From: Bufo bufo
Lineage: Eukaryota; Chordata; Amphibia; Anura; Bufonidae
DNA length: 64,000 bases
Direction of reading: 5' to 3'
NCBI RefSeq assembly: GCF_905171765.1
Contig: NC_053392.1
Span: 32,728,192-32,792,191, forward strand
The translations under genes and the position numbers were made by a program. Positions 32,778 through 44,126 of the stretch are shown one piece after another. The notes beneath the pieces were generated by a model. That model had not been told where the DNA came from, did not search any database, and saw only the letters and a program-made list of their open reading frames with translations. The first letter of the stretch is position 1; each line of letters begins with the position of its first letter.

Positions 32778-35478
32778 CTTGAGCCTGGAGGCGGAGGTCT
32801 AAGTGGAGGAGGAGGCAGACATGGTGGTGCAGGCGAAGAGCCAGACGTGGGTGTAATGGCAGAGGAGGTCACCTTTTTTAAAAGAAAAATGTCTTTTTTT
32901 ATTTTTATTATTTGGTTTGTTTTCTTTTTTGGTTTATGAAGGCCCCAAAACATTGGGAAAAAGCAAAGAGAATGCACATACTGCACGGAGTACAACAATG
33001 GCTGGGTGAGGCCGGTATGCATGTCTATTCTGAACAAGGTACGGACAAGTCCTGTGGGATCCATGCCTGGTTTATTTTAATGAACGTGAGCTTGTCCACT
33101 TTGGCTGTGGACAGGCGGCTGCACTTGTCTGTGATCACCCCTCCTGCCGGGCTCAATAGTGATGGACGGCATAGGCAATATTCGAATCAGCAATGTAATA
33201 TATTCACTATAAATTTGCGATAAATTTGCGATTAGAATATTCAACATTATTTGCGAATACGAATATATAGCACTATATTCTAAATATTCGCAAATTGTCG
33301 AAGTGGCGATATTCGCGATTAAAATTTACGATTCGAATATTCGCACTTAACACTAGTGCTCAACCCATGTTCGGACAATACACTTACCACAGGGCAGGCC
33401 AGCACCTCCAAGGCATAAAGGGCAAGCTCAGGCCATGTGCCCAATTTGAAGACCCAGAAGATAAATGGGGCAGACCCATCAGTCAGTACTTGCAGAGTTG
33501 TGGACATGTACTGTTTCACCATTTTGCTTAAAAGCTGCTTCCTGCTAATATTGTCCATATGAGATGGTGGTGCTGGATATTGTGGCATACAGACAAAACT
33601 CTTCCACATTTCGGCCATGCTAACCCTCCCTTTTGAGGTCCTGATGGTGCCACTGCTGTGTTGGCGACTTCCTCCTACTCCTCCGTCTTCATGCTTCCAC
33701 TGAGCCCCCACTGTCAGGTGGGAATGCCATCAGTAGTGACTCTACCAGTGTTTGTTTGTACTCATGCTTCTTCCGATCACACTCCAGTGATGGAAGTGAG
33801 GACGGAACGTTGTCCTTGTAGCAGTGATCCAGCAGCGTGGCCACACAGTAATCAGTACTGCTAAGAATGAGGGCAACCCGGTGGTCGTTGCGCAGACACT
33901 GCAGCATGTAGTCGCTCATGTGTGCCAGGCTGCCCAGAGGCAATGAACAAGCTGTCATCGTTGGGAGGTGTATCGTCCGTGTCCTCTGTATCCCCCAGCC
34001 ACGTTCCAGTGATGCCCGTGAGCTGATTTGGGTGCCACCGTCCTGTGAAAGGGGATTCTCCTCCTCATCCTCATTTTCATCCTCCTCATCCTCCAAAACT
34101 GTTCCCTGGCTGGACAGTTGGGTACCTGGCCGCTGTTGGTGCTGGAACCCACCCTCTGAGCCACCTGTGGACGACTGGCCTGATAACCATGGGAATAATC
34201 TGTAATTTTCCTCCTCTTCTTCCTGTGCCACATCCTCATCTATCAGCGCCTGAAGTGTTTTTTGAAGGAGACATAGAAGTGAAATAGTATCGCTAATGAT
34301 GGCGTCATAACCACTGACCATGTTGGTGGAGTACTCAAAACAGTGCAACACAGCACACACATCCTGCATGGAGGCCCACTCGCTGGCGACAAAATGGTGT
34401 TGTTCCGCAGAGCGACTCGCTCGTGCATGCTGCAGCTGAAACTCCACTATTATGCGCCAGGCAAGGGATGTGCGTCAAACCGGCTAGGCCCAGAGCTGCT
34501 ACGAGATATCGCCATTTGTCACACAACACCAGGCCAGGCTTGAGGCTCAGCGGCACCAACCACTCATCGTTCTGTTGTTCCATGCCCGTCCACAGCTCCT
34601 ACGCAGTGTGGGGTCTTTCTCCCAAACATATGAGTTTCAGAACAGCCTGCTGTTGCTTGTTCCCTTGCCTGTGCTGAAGTTGGTAGTGTAGGTGCTACGC
34701 TGATGTGATGAGGAAGCGGTAGCGGAGGAACTGCAGAAGGATGTGGAGTAGGAGGAGTAGACAACAGGAAGCACCAAGAATCGTCCAGCAATCTTCGGTG
34801 GCAGTAGGACATTCGCCAAACCTCTTTCTGCCTCAATTCTAGCCGCCACTACATTTACCCAGTGGGCAGTTACAGATATATGACGTCTCTGCCCGTACTT
34901 ACTGGTCCACGTGGCGGTGGTTATGTGGACCTTGCCACTGATGGCGTTGCGTAGAACCACTTGTTAATGCAGGGCAGGGATGGCACAGGAAAAGTAGTGC
35001 TGGATTAGAACCATGTACCCTGGGACGGCAGCCATCATGACATTTTTAAAACTCTCCATCGCCACCAGACGGAATGGCAGCATTTCAAAGGCCAACAATT
35101 TTGAAATGCTGGCATTCAGGGCCAGGGCTCGCGGGTGGGTAGGGGGGTACTTTCTCTTTATCTACAGTGTTTGGGGGATGGACAGTTGAACGCTTCCATG
35201 GGACAGTGTGGAGATGCTTGGTGACGGAGGTGGTGGTGGTATTGCTGCCACAGCCTCTGTTTGCGGGGTCGCTGGTGCTACTGTCGCTCCAGAGGTAGAG
35301 AAAGAGGCCAAGACTGCAGCAGAAGAAGAAGCAGGAGGAGCCTCTGATCTGTGTGATTCTTGAGGTGTCTACTCCACGTGCTTTTCTGTTAGATGCTGGA
35401 TCATGCATGTGTTGCTCAGGTTTAGATCATGTATGCCTTGCCTCAGTCTCTGACTGCACAGCGTGCAAACCACCCGTG
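32778..35478 (-). pseudogene. hAT transposase, C-terminal two thirds, disrupted (copy 4)
   Basis: Minus-strand relative of the transposase at 5573-2144. From 35478 downward: the fragment begins inside the BED finger, then a Ser-rich linker, the catalytic fold (VVLRNAISGKVHITTATWTS near 34960, DKWRYLVAALGLAGLTHIPC near 34520), the acidic stretch (33950-34250) and the dimerisation region (LEVLACPVVSVLSEH near 33400). It is broken by several frameshifts, by a deletion around 34450 and by a MITE insertion at 33157-33355. Its 3' flank abuts the terminus of copy 3. Confidence 0.8.
33157..33355. mobile_element. AT-rich hAT-type MITE (199 bp)
   Basis: Inserted in the dimerisation region of the copy-4 transposase. 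Ends tagtgatgg and ttaacacta are inverse-like, and flanks gggctcaa (33149-33156) and gtgctcaa (33356-33363) match at 7 of 8 positions. The interior repeats attcg/cgaat motifs, for example gcgaatacgaatata. Confidence 0.75.
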
Positions 35479-35479
35479 T

Positions 35480-36005
35480 GCTGATCACCGGTGATCCTGT
35501 GTTTGTTACACGGCTCTCTAGGCAGGGTGTTTGTTTGACTCAGGCAGCGCAACAGCTGACTTGTGTATATATTTGTGATCTTCATTATACCTTTGGCTTA
35601 TTTGGGCTGATGGAGATGGCTGAGTGAGCGTCCACACTACTGTGGCATCTGGTGGATGCTTTACCCTCAAGGGGGTTTGATTCACTCGTCAGCTATCCCA
35701 CATCGCCCAGCCAGGTAGATCCACACCTGACACACCTGTGCCTGGTTCAATCCTTTGAGCCGTGTCTTGTTCCCTTATCAGCTCATATTAGCACCGAAGT
35801 GCTAGCTGAATAGGGTTCTAGTCCAGACTCTATGACAGTGGTGTGGATTTAATCCCTCTCCTACACCACTTTATTGGAGTCTGGAAGCCTGATAGTCACA
35901 GACGTGATATTCAGTTTCCCTTCTTTATATTTAATAAACTCTTTATTATTTTTCTCCTCATACGTCTATTCAGGCAGATAACTTAGATAAAGTTCTAATG
36001 TAGTT
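35480..36005 (+). repeat. Unassigned sequence, LTR-like
   Basis: Begins where hAT copy 4 stops. Contains a TATA-like tgtatatatttgtg (35562-35575) and aataaactctttatta (35934-35949) resembling a poly(A) signal. No second copy or flanking duplication is visible, so identity is open. The following 36006-36890 shows no gene. Confidence 0.25.
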
Positions 36006-36889
36006 GTTACTTACATACTAAGAATGTAGTATGCCTGGTAGGACTACCGAGATTCGCCAGCTTTCCTTGTCCAGATGGAAAGCCTTTCGAAGTCTATTTA
36101 AATCTGTATTGCCACCTGGGTAGCTGCTGAAAAAATTTAATTTTCTTAGTGAAGTGATGGTCAGAAGCATACATTACAGGATAAGGGAAGTTGTTAACTA
36201 TCCAATGTAAGTGTCTCATGAAGATCCATACAGAAGCCTAACAAGAACTCCAGATTTCTCCATTGTAGTCAAAACATTACTTATTTTCCATCTTGTACCA
36301 ACTTCTGCACTTGGGTAGGTTTCACACAAACTGCGTAATCGCATACTTCGTGATGCATTTTTGATTCCGCATTTTTTACCTATGTTTGCATTTTTAGGTT
36401 ATTGAATGAAGATAAACTGCCTCATCATTGAATTACATTTTGGCCGTGGAGAAAACAGGAATTTCAAAAACAAACAAAAAAAAAATGAATGCAAAAAGCC
36501 CATAGACATGCATTTTGTGAATGCCTGTTACAGGGTTGCATCTTCTGTTTGTCTTCATCTGCAGTGTTATTGTCAAGAATATAATCCCAATTTGGAGATC
36601 CAATCATGTTTGTTTATTGTTACTTGCAAAAATATAAAGAACAGAAGACGCTTCCATGTACAAAATGTTCTTTCGTGAATACAGAGTCCTTAAAGAAATC
36701 GGATCTTAGTCATGGAGCCACGCTGTCATTGGAAGTCTTCGGCCCACGGCGTATCAATAGTCGTACTGAGACACCAGGGTACTTCATTAAAAATATATCA
36801 AATATGATATAGTTAACAAAATAGCTAAACTCGCCAAGAAGTGAATACAGCAGGAGAGTCACAAAGGAACGGTGCCCCCAGCAACCAGT

Positions 36890-37239
36890 GGCGGATCCAG
36901 AGCCTGGTCTCGGGAGGGGCACTTCCAGATTATTTTCTGTCCACCGCCACAAAACAATGGTGCTTATAGAACAGACTACACAGTGTAGTGGTATACTGTA
37001 TATTGTGTGGCACAGTGTATGCTATATGTGAATACCAAACATATTTCACATGAAAACTTACAATTACTTGGCTTGGCCCTTGGGGGTCTCGGACACCACT
37101 TCAACACTTTGGCTGGGGGCTCGGCGGAGCTGATGTGTTTTATCCTAATGAGAAAGATTTCATAAAAAGGATTTGGAGAAGGGGCAGAGGGATAGCAGAG
37201 CAGGGAGAGGCTGGTGCTGCTACTAGGGGATCATACCAT
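36890..37239. other. Possible left end of an unclosed hAT-type element
   Basis: cagtggcggatccagagcct at 36893 resembles a known style of hAT terminus. I could not find a matching inverted end; the GC-rich segment to 39596 might be the other side. Low confidence, recorded so that the region before the minisatellite is not blank. Confidence 0.25.
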
Positions 37240-39200
37240 GGGGGATAAATAAAGCCCACCATAATGCCCCCCAGTAGAAATAATTCTCTTTATAATGTGA
37301 CAGTGCAAAAAATATGCACTTGTAAAGCCCCCAGGTGAGCTAATGTCCCCATAGTGCCCCCATAATGTGCCAGTATAAAATACCCCTATATAGTGCTCCC
37401 AGTAAATGCCCCCATAGTGCTCCACACCCTCCTTCCTCCTAGTGCCCCCCATAATGTACCAGTATAAAATGTTCCAGTAGATGTCCGCCATAATTTGCAA
37501 GTATAAAACACCCCTTCTTAGTGCCCCCCGTAGATGACCCCATAGTGCAAGTATAAAATACCCCTATACAGAGCCGCCCATATAAAATACCCCTTCTTTT
37601 TAGCCTCAGTAGATACCCCTATAGTGCCACCCAATAATGTGCCAGTAAGATGTGCCCCCATAGATGCCCCCTAATCATGCCAGTAAGATGTGCCCCGATA
37701 AATGCTTCCAATAATGTGCCAGTAATAAGAGCCCCCATAGATACCCCCCAATCATGTGCCAGTAATAAGAGGCCCCCCACCATCATGTGCCAGTAGCCAG
37801 AGTGCCCCCCCTATCATGTGCCAGTAGCCCCCATATGTGCCAGTAGTCCCCCATATGTGCCAGTAGCCCCCCTTATGTGCCAGTAGCCCCTTATGTGCCA
37901 GTAGTCCCTCTTATGTGCCAGTAGCCCCCTTATGTGCCAGTAGCCTCCTATCATGTGCCAGTAGTCCCCCTTATATGCCAGTAGCCCCCCTTATGTGCCA
38001 GTAGTCCCCCTTATGTGCCAGTAGCCCCCATTATGTGCCAGTAGCCTCCTATCATGTGCCAGTAACGCCCTTATATGCCAGTAGCCCCCCTTATGTGCCA
38101 GTAGCCCCCATCATGTGCTAGTAGTCTCCCTTATGTGCCAGTAGCCCAAATTATGTGCCAGTAGCCTCCTATCATGTGCCAGTAACCCCCTTATATGCCA
38201 GTAGCCCCTTTTATCTGCTAGTAGCTCCCCTTATGTGCCATTAGCCCCCCTTATGTGCCAGCAGTCCCCCTTATGTGCCAGTAGCTCCCCTTATGTGCCA
38301 GTAGCCCCTCTTATGTGCCAGTAGTCCCCCTTATGTGCCAGTAGCCCTCCTTATGTGCCAGTAGTCCCCCTTATATGCCAGTAGCCTCCTATCATGTGCC
38401 AGTAGTCCCCCTTATATGCCAGTAGCCCCCCCTTATGTGCCAGTGGCCCCCCTTATCTGCCAGTAGCTCCCCTTATGTGCCAGTAGCCCCCTTATGTGCC
38501 AGTAGCTCCCCTTATGTGCCAGTAGCTCCCCTTATGTGCCAGTAGCCCCCCTTATGTGCCAGTAGTCTTCCTTATGTGCCAGTAGTCCCCCTTATCTGCC
38601 AGTAGCCTCCTATCATGTGCCAGTAGTCCCCCTTATGTGCCAGTAGCCCCCCTTATGTGCCAGTAGCCCCCCTTTTCTGCCAGTAGCTCCCCTTATGTGC
38701 CAGTAGCCCCCCTTATGTGCCAGTAGTCCCCCTTATGTGCCAGTAGTCCCCCTTATGTTCCAGTAGCCCCCCTTATGTGCCAGTAGCCTCCTATCATGTG
38801 CCAGTAACCCCCTTATATGCTAGTAGCCCCCCTTATGTGCCAGTAGCCCCCCTTATGTGCCAGTAGTCCCCCTTATGTGCCAGTAGCCCCCCTTATGTGC
38901 CAGTAGCCCCCCTAATGTGCCAGTAGTCCCCCTTATGTGCCAGTAGCTCCCCTTATGTGCCAGTAGCCCCCCTCATGTGCCAGTAGCCCCCCTTATGTGC
39001 CAGTAGTCTTCCTTATGTGCCAGTAGTCCCCCTTACGTGCCAGTAGTCCCCCTTATGTGCCAGTAGTCCCCCTTATATGCCAGTAGCCCCCCTTATGGGC
39101 CAGTATCCCCCCCTTATGGGCCAGTAGCCTCCTATCATGTGCCAGTAGCCTCCTATCATGTGCCAGTAGCCCCCCTTATATGCCAGTAGTCCCCCTTGTG
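37240..39200. repeat. Minisatellite, about 19-20-bp unit, on the order of 90 copies
   Basis: The unit is tatgtgccagtagcccccct with frequent variants (agtcccccct, agctcccct, tatatgcc, and a longer tcctatcatgtgccagtagc form). Units are regular from about 37780 to 39195. Between 37240 and 37780 a looser, older version (cccccatagtg, ccagtataaaat) is seen. Higher-order repetition is suggested because the tcctatcatg variant recurs in clusters. There are no spacers of unique sequence, so it is not a CRISPR array. Confidence 0.9.
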
Positions 39201-39596
39201 CCAGTATTGTAATTTGTACTTTGTACATATATATAAAAAAAATATATATGTATACTTACCTCCTCCAGGATGCGATGCAGGCCTCTTCCGGCCCATGTCC
39301 CTCGCTGGCTCAGGCGGCGCGATTACATCATCACGCAGCCTGCACCGGCCTCTGATAGGCTGCTGGCATAGTGCTGGCAGCCTATCAGAGGAAGAGGGAG
39401 GGGACACACCTCTCCCTCCCCTGCCGCCCGCAGCACAGACATTTGGCGATACAGAATCAGATGAATATAGAGATGAGTAAGCCAAGCGCTTCCACAATGG
39501 AAGCGCAGCGCTCATCTCCGACTCCTGCTGTGCCCTGCCGGCGCCCCCCTTCTGACAGAGCCCCGGGCGGCCCTGCACCAGCCCAGCACCAGTGTT
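39200..39596. other. GC-rich non-coding stretch
   Basis: Contains an inverted pair, ggcctctgataggctgctgg and ccagcagcctatcagagg-like sequence around 39350-39390, and another at aagcgcttccacaatggaagcgc (39484-39506). No gene recognised. It probably belongs to the repeat that carries the minisatellite. Confidence 0.4.
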
Positions 39597-39647
39597 ATTA
39601 AAAAGCAAAAAGCGACTGCTGCATGCCTTGGGGCTCAGACTGCTTAA

Positions 39648-39992
39648 CTAATGTGCAAGGGGTTGAGGTGGAAGACGGATGCCCATTGGCCACAAGGGCC
39701 AACTCTGCGCTTTCAGCAGTGGCCGGGTGGAAGACATTGTGAAGGAACTGGAGGCACTCTCAGCCATCCAATCTACTACAGTCTCTACTTGTTCTGGCTT
39801 TACCATTCTTAGAGTGGTATTCGGGCCTACAAAATAACGCAGAACATCCTGTTGTCTACGTGCACCAGAGGAAGGTGTTTTATTTGGGCACATAGCTGGC
39901 ACAGATCGACTACGTCCTCTCCCTGCAACAAGAGCTCCACCACCACCAACACCATGACCACAGCCACGTCCCCTATTTGATGCTTTCCTCAT
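39648..39992 (-). pseudogene. hAT transposase N-terminal fragment (copy 5)
   Basis: Starts MRKASNRGRGCGHG at 39992, the same start as the other copies, and continues through YFVGPNTTLRMVKPEQ to about residue 95, where the frame shifts. It has no BED finger and no catalytic region. It supports the start codon chosen for the copy at 5573 and for the one at 21991. Confidence 0.75.
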
Positions 39993-40650
39993 TTTGTTAC
40001 AGTCACCTGCAAAATTGGCTAACAGATGAACTATATATCCGTGTCACTAATGCAAAAGAGGTGTTTAGCACAAAAAATGTGTTATGTCTCGCCGCCGCAA
40101 TTAACAGGTTCGTTATTATATTTTGCTGTAAATGTGGCAAGTAAAGTTTTTTCTCACCACAAAAAATTATGTCTCACCGACCCAATAGAAAGGCTGATTA
40201 ACTATTATATGTCCCTGTGACTGTGGCAAGTAACGTTTTTCTCACCATAAAAAATAGGTAGGTCTCACCGACCCAATTTTTTTTCTCACCATAAAAAATA
40301 GGTAGGTCTCACCGACCCAATTAACAGGTTGATTAACTATTATATTTTCCTGTCACTGGTGCAAAGGAGTAGGATTGCACAGAACAAAAATGCCAACAGG
40401 TCACCCTCAGACTGAACAGCACGATTAAGTATGGTATTTCTATTCCACTGGTACAAAGGAGCTGTAGTGCATCAATCAATAATGCCTACAGGTCACCAGC
40501 ACAATTTTTCAAAATAAAAAAGCCCTAAACCTCTCCCTCAGTGTGCAATGAGCCGGACCGTGGTATGGTTACGCGGACGCCAAATTATGCAGTGGGTCAG
40601 GATATAGGTTTAATAGTCTATAGTTTTGTTTCTGACGCCAATTGCAGTGT

Positions 40651-41605
40651 TGTCACGGCCATGGCTATGACCGTGACTCCTGAACCGCATGCGGTTGTCA
40701 GCGGTTTTCTTTGGTTGTCAATCACAGGTGAGGGCTGTGGTATTTGCCTCACCTGTGGTTGCCGCTGGCAACAGTATGTATGTGGCAGCGTAGCAGTCTG
40801 AGCTGTGCCATTGCAGCTTGCTATGTTGTGCATGCGGTTTTGTGTGATGTGTGCACTTGCTTTTTATGTTATTGTGTGCACGTCCCCTTTAAGTGGTGTT
40901 TTCCCTTCCCTGGTGTTGGAGGGGTTGATCTCCTTCCTAGTGTGTGTGTGTGTCTCACTGGGTGTGTCCCACTGTGGGGTGTGGCTTCTTGGCCTGTAAA
41001 GCCTCACTGCTTTTGCAGGTCTGCAGGTTGCTTCAGCCATGCTTAGCTGAAAGCAGCCTCCTGTTTTTACTACCTGCCAGTAAGAGCCACCCCTGTGGTC
41101 ATAACCATTATGTCTCATTAAGTTTATTTCTAATGATGTGTGATGTCCGTTTGATGTTTTGTTGTGATCTTGTGCAGCTATGGATCTGGGTCTCTGTGTG
41201 GGGATGCGTTTGTGATCTGCACCCTGCTTGCACAGGGATCCAGTCAGCAAGGCTGTGGCAGGTAGGTGGAACTCTTTGTTCACCTGCCATATCCATAGAG
41301 CTGTTTATGTCTCCCCTTTTCCAGCAGCTTGGCCATTGAGACTCCTGCTCCTCAGTGTCTTGGAGGAGTGGGTTGTCTTACTCAGCTCCTAGTTTAGGGC
41401 CATCTTGAGGGCTAGCAGGGACTTCTAGGTTCCGGAGCATGAGCCCTCCTACCATCAAGGTTGGCTCATGTAGCTAGGAGTCAGGGTCAGGTTAGGGATG
41501 CGTTTAGGAGGTGACCAGCTCCCTAATCCTGTCTTCTTGGTCAAGCAGCCATAACATCACCGGGCTCCACACGGCTGAGGATTTCCCCCATCCTCAGCCG
41601 TGACA
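40651..41605 (+). repeat. 5' LTR of the non-coding LTR element
   Basis: Bounded by TG...CA with a longer inverted pair, tgtcacgg and ccgtgaca. The region near 40996, ctgtaaagcctcactgc, reads ctataaagcctcactgc in the other LTR and may mark the TATA box. It differs from the 3' LTR by only a handful of substitutions and a 4-5-base length change in a tg run. Confidence 0.88.
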
Positions 41606-42322
41606 GTATGACCACAGTCGCTTCTTACGTGGTACACCCTCGAAAGAGGGTGTAGCATGTACTGCCGTCTGCTGATGAGGTGCATGCGCGCTCTTCGGAG
41701 GGAGAGCGTTCTGGGGGTTTCGCCGCTGACGGCACAGTGAGTGGCTTATTCCCCGCCACTTTCTCACCGTGTTCGTTAGGCGTCCCCTGATATTATTATC
41801 CCCTCACCTTGGTGTTTTTTGGTGTAGGGTTGCACGCCTTCGTAAGAGGGTGCAGCATGCAGTGCCATCCCCTTGTGGCCTGCATGCGCGTTCTCCGGAG
41901 GGAGAGCGTTCCTGGGGGTTCTCCGTTAACGCACGGTTGGTGGCTTATTCCCCGCCACCTTACCTTCCGTGTCCGTGTTGGGGATCCCTCGTCCCTCTCC
42001 ATGTTCCCATCTCTGGTCGTCTGCTGGCAGCACTCCGTAAGTGGTCCGGCTGCGTGCTGGTTAGGAGTGTCTGCTGGCAGCGACTGGAGTGGGGACGTGA
42101 GTGGAGAGTCCCCTCGTCCACTCTCAGTGATTCCATTTCCGTGTCGCTGGTGCGGGCTGCAGGCCTCGTCGGACTGGCTGTGTTGTGTGCTGGGAGAGGA
42201 TGCAGCTGACAGCGACTTTCTGGGAACCATGTCCTGAGAGTGGACGTTCCCTTCTCCTATCCCCTTGTGCGAGTCTCTCACCAGTTTCTTTTTTTTGGTG
42301 GGGGGGCTTTGAGGGGTGGGAG
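41606..42322 (+). repeat. Internal region with a two-copy imperfect repeat
   Basis: Two related segments of about 165-190 bp (41629-41800 and 41823-41990) share ggttgcac/ggtacac, gagggtg.agcatg, tgcatgcgcg, ggagggagagcgtt and gtggcttattccccgccac. Frames across it are interrupted or inconsistent between copies. No protein similarity recognised. Confidence 0.7.
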
Positions 42323-43272
42323 TGTCACGGCCATGGCTATGACCGTGACTCCTGAACCGCATGCGGTTGTCAGCGGTTTTCTTTGGTTGTCAATCACAGG
42401 TGAGGGCTGTGGTATTTGCCTCACCTGTGGTTGCCGCTGGCAACAGTATGTATGTGGCAGCGTAGCAGTCTGAGCTGTGCCATTGCAGCTTGCTATGTTG
42501 TGCATGCGGTTTTGTGTGATGTGTGCACTTGCTTTTTATGTTATTGTGTGCACGTCCCCTTTAAGTGGTGTTTTCCCTTCCCTGGTGTTGGAGGGGTTGA
42601 TCTCCTTCCTAGTGTGTGTGTGCACTGGGTGTGTCCGACTGTGGGGTGTGGCTTCTTGGCCTATAAAGCCTCACTGCTTTTGCAGGTCTGCAGGTTGCTT
42701 CAGCCATGCTTAGCTGAAAGCAGCCTCCTGTCGTTACTACCTGCCAGTAAGAGCCACCCCTGTGGTCATAACCATAATGTCTCATTAAGTTTATTTCTAG
42801 TGATGTGTGATGTCCGTTTGATGTTTTGTTGTGATCTTGTGCAGCTATGGATCTGGGTCCCTGTGTGGGGATGCGTTTGTGATCTGCACCCTGCTTACAC
42901 AGGGATCCAGTCAGCAAGGCTGTGGCAGGTAGGTGGAACTCTTTGTTCACCTGCCATATCCATAGAGCTGTTTATGTCTCCCCTTTTCCAGCAGCTTGGC
43001 CATTGAGACTCCTGCTCCTCCGTGTCTTGGAGGAGTGGGTTGTCTTACTCAGCTCCTAGTTTAGGGCCATCTTGAGGGCTAGCAGGGACTTCTAGGTTCC
43101 GGAGCATGAGCCCTCCTACCATCAAGGTTGGCTCATGTAGCTAGGAGTCAGGGTCAGGTTAGGTATGCGTTTAGGAGGTGACCAGCTCCCTAATCCTGTC
43201 TTCTTGGTCAAGCAGCCATAACATCACCGGGCTCCACACGGCTGAGGATTTCCCCCATCCTCAGCCGTGACA
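42323..43272 (+). repeat. 3' LTR of the non-coding LTR element
   Basis: Near-identical partner of 40651-41605, preceded by the purine tract and followed by the agtgt duplication. High LTR identity implies a fairly recent insertion. Confidence 0.88.
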
Positions 43273-43306
43273 AGTGTGCGCAGGGTACTAACACAGGGCC
43301 CTTTAA

Positions 43307-44126
43307 AGGGTTTCTGTCACCCCATTAAACCGTTTTTGTTTTTTTTCTTTAACAATAATCCCTATAGTGCGATCTCATGATACATAATCAAATTAATAAT
43401 TTTGGTTCAGTAGATTTTGCTAAAAAACGATTTTTAAAATATGCTAATTACCTTGCTACCAGCAAGTAGGGCGGCTACTTGCTGGTAGCAGCCGCATCCT
43501 CCGATGGTAATAACGCCCCCTCGGCATGCTGATTGACAGGGCCAGGGAAGGGAATCCTTCTCTGCTGGCGCTGTTAGAATTTGAAATCTCGCGCCTGCGC
43601 CGTACCTGGCTTCAATCGGCGCAGGCGCACTGAGAGGCGGCCGCTCGCTCAACCGCTCCATCCTCAATGCGCCTGCGTCGATGACGTCATCGCATACACC
43701 CGGAAGAGAAGACGCCGGCATCTTCTCTTCCGGGTGTATGCGATGACGTCATCGACGCAGGCGCATTGAGGATGGAGCGGTCGAGCGAGCGGCCGCCTCT
43801 CAGTGCGCCTGCGCCGATTGAAGCCAGGTACGGCGCAGGTGCGAGATTTCAAATTCTAACAGCGCCAGCAGAGAAGGATTCCCTTCCCTGGCCCTGTCAA
43901 TCAGCATGCCGAGGGGGCGTTATTACCATCGGAGGATGCGGCTGCTACCAGCAAGTAGCCGCCCTACTTGCTGGTAGCAAGGTAATTAGCATATTTTAAA
44001 AATCGTTTTTTAGCAAAATCTACTGAACCAAAATTATTAATTTGATTATGTATCATGAGATCGCACTATAGGGATTATTATTAAAGAAAAAAAAAAAAAA
44101 CGGTTTAATGGGGTGACAGAAACCCT
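43307..44126. mobile_element. TTAA-target foldback element (820 bp), near-perfect palindrome
   Basis: Seen: TTAA at 43303-43306 and 44127-44130; ends agggtttctgtcacccc and ggggtgacagaaaccct are exact inverses. The two arms, about 400 bp each, are almost perfectly complementary around a centre near 43716 (agaagacgccggcatcttct). The open frames appear in mirror image on both strands and are not genes. Similar in style to 31005-31475 but a different sequence. Confidence 0.88.

Larger units (their letters stand above)
40651..43272 (+). mobile_element. Short non-coding LTR retrotransposon (TRIM/LARD-like), complete
   Basis: Seen: two direct repeats of 955 and 950 bp (40651-41605 and 42323-43272), each starting tgtcacggccatgg and ending cctcagccgtgaca, enclose a 717-bp middle. 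The 5-bp flanks are identical: agtgt at 40646-40650 and 43273-43277. A purine tract, gaggggtgggag, lies directly before the second repeat, as in a 3' polypurine tract. The sequence after the first LTR (gtatgaccacagtcgc) should hold a primer binding site, but I could not match it to a tRNA. No gag or pol is encoded, so any movement needs another element's proteins. Confidence 0.88.

Noticed and set aside
37240..39200. Regular short repeats resembling a CRISPR array.
   Set aside because: No unique spacers between units and the genome is vertebrate; it is a minisatellite.
41769..42362. Frames of 140-190 codons in the LTR-element interior.
   Set aside because: No retroviral motif; the duplicated halves do not keep the same frame.
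40541..43006. Cys/Val-rich frames of 75-196 codons present twice.
   Set aside because: They lie in the two LTRs of a non-coding element and differ in frame between copies.
43581..43999. Arg-rich frames repeated on both strands.
   Set aside because: Products of the 820-bp palindrome.
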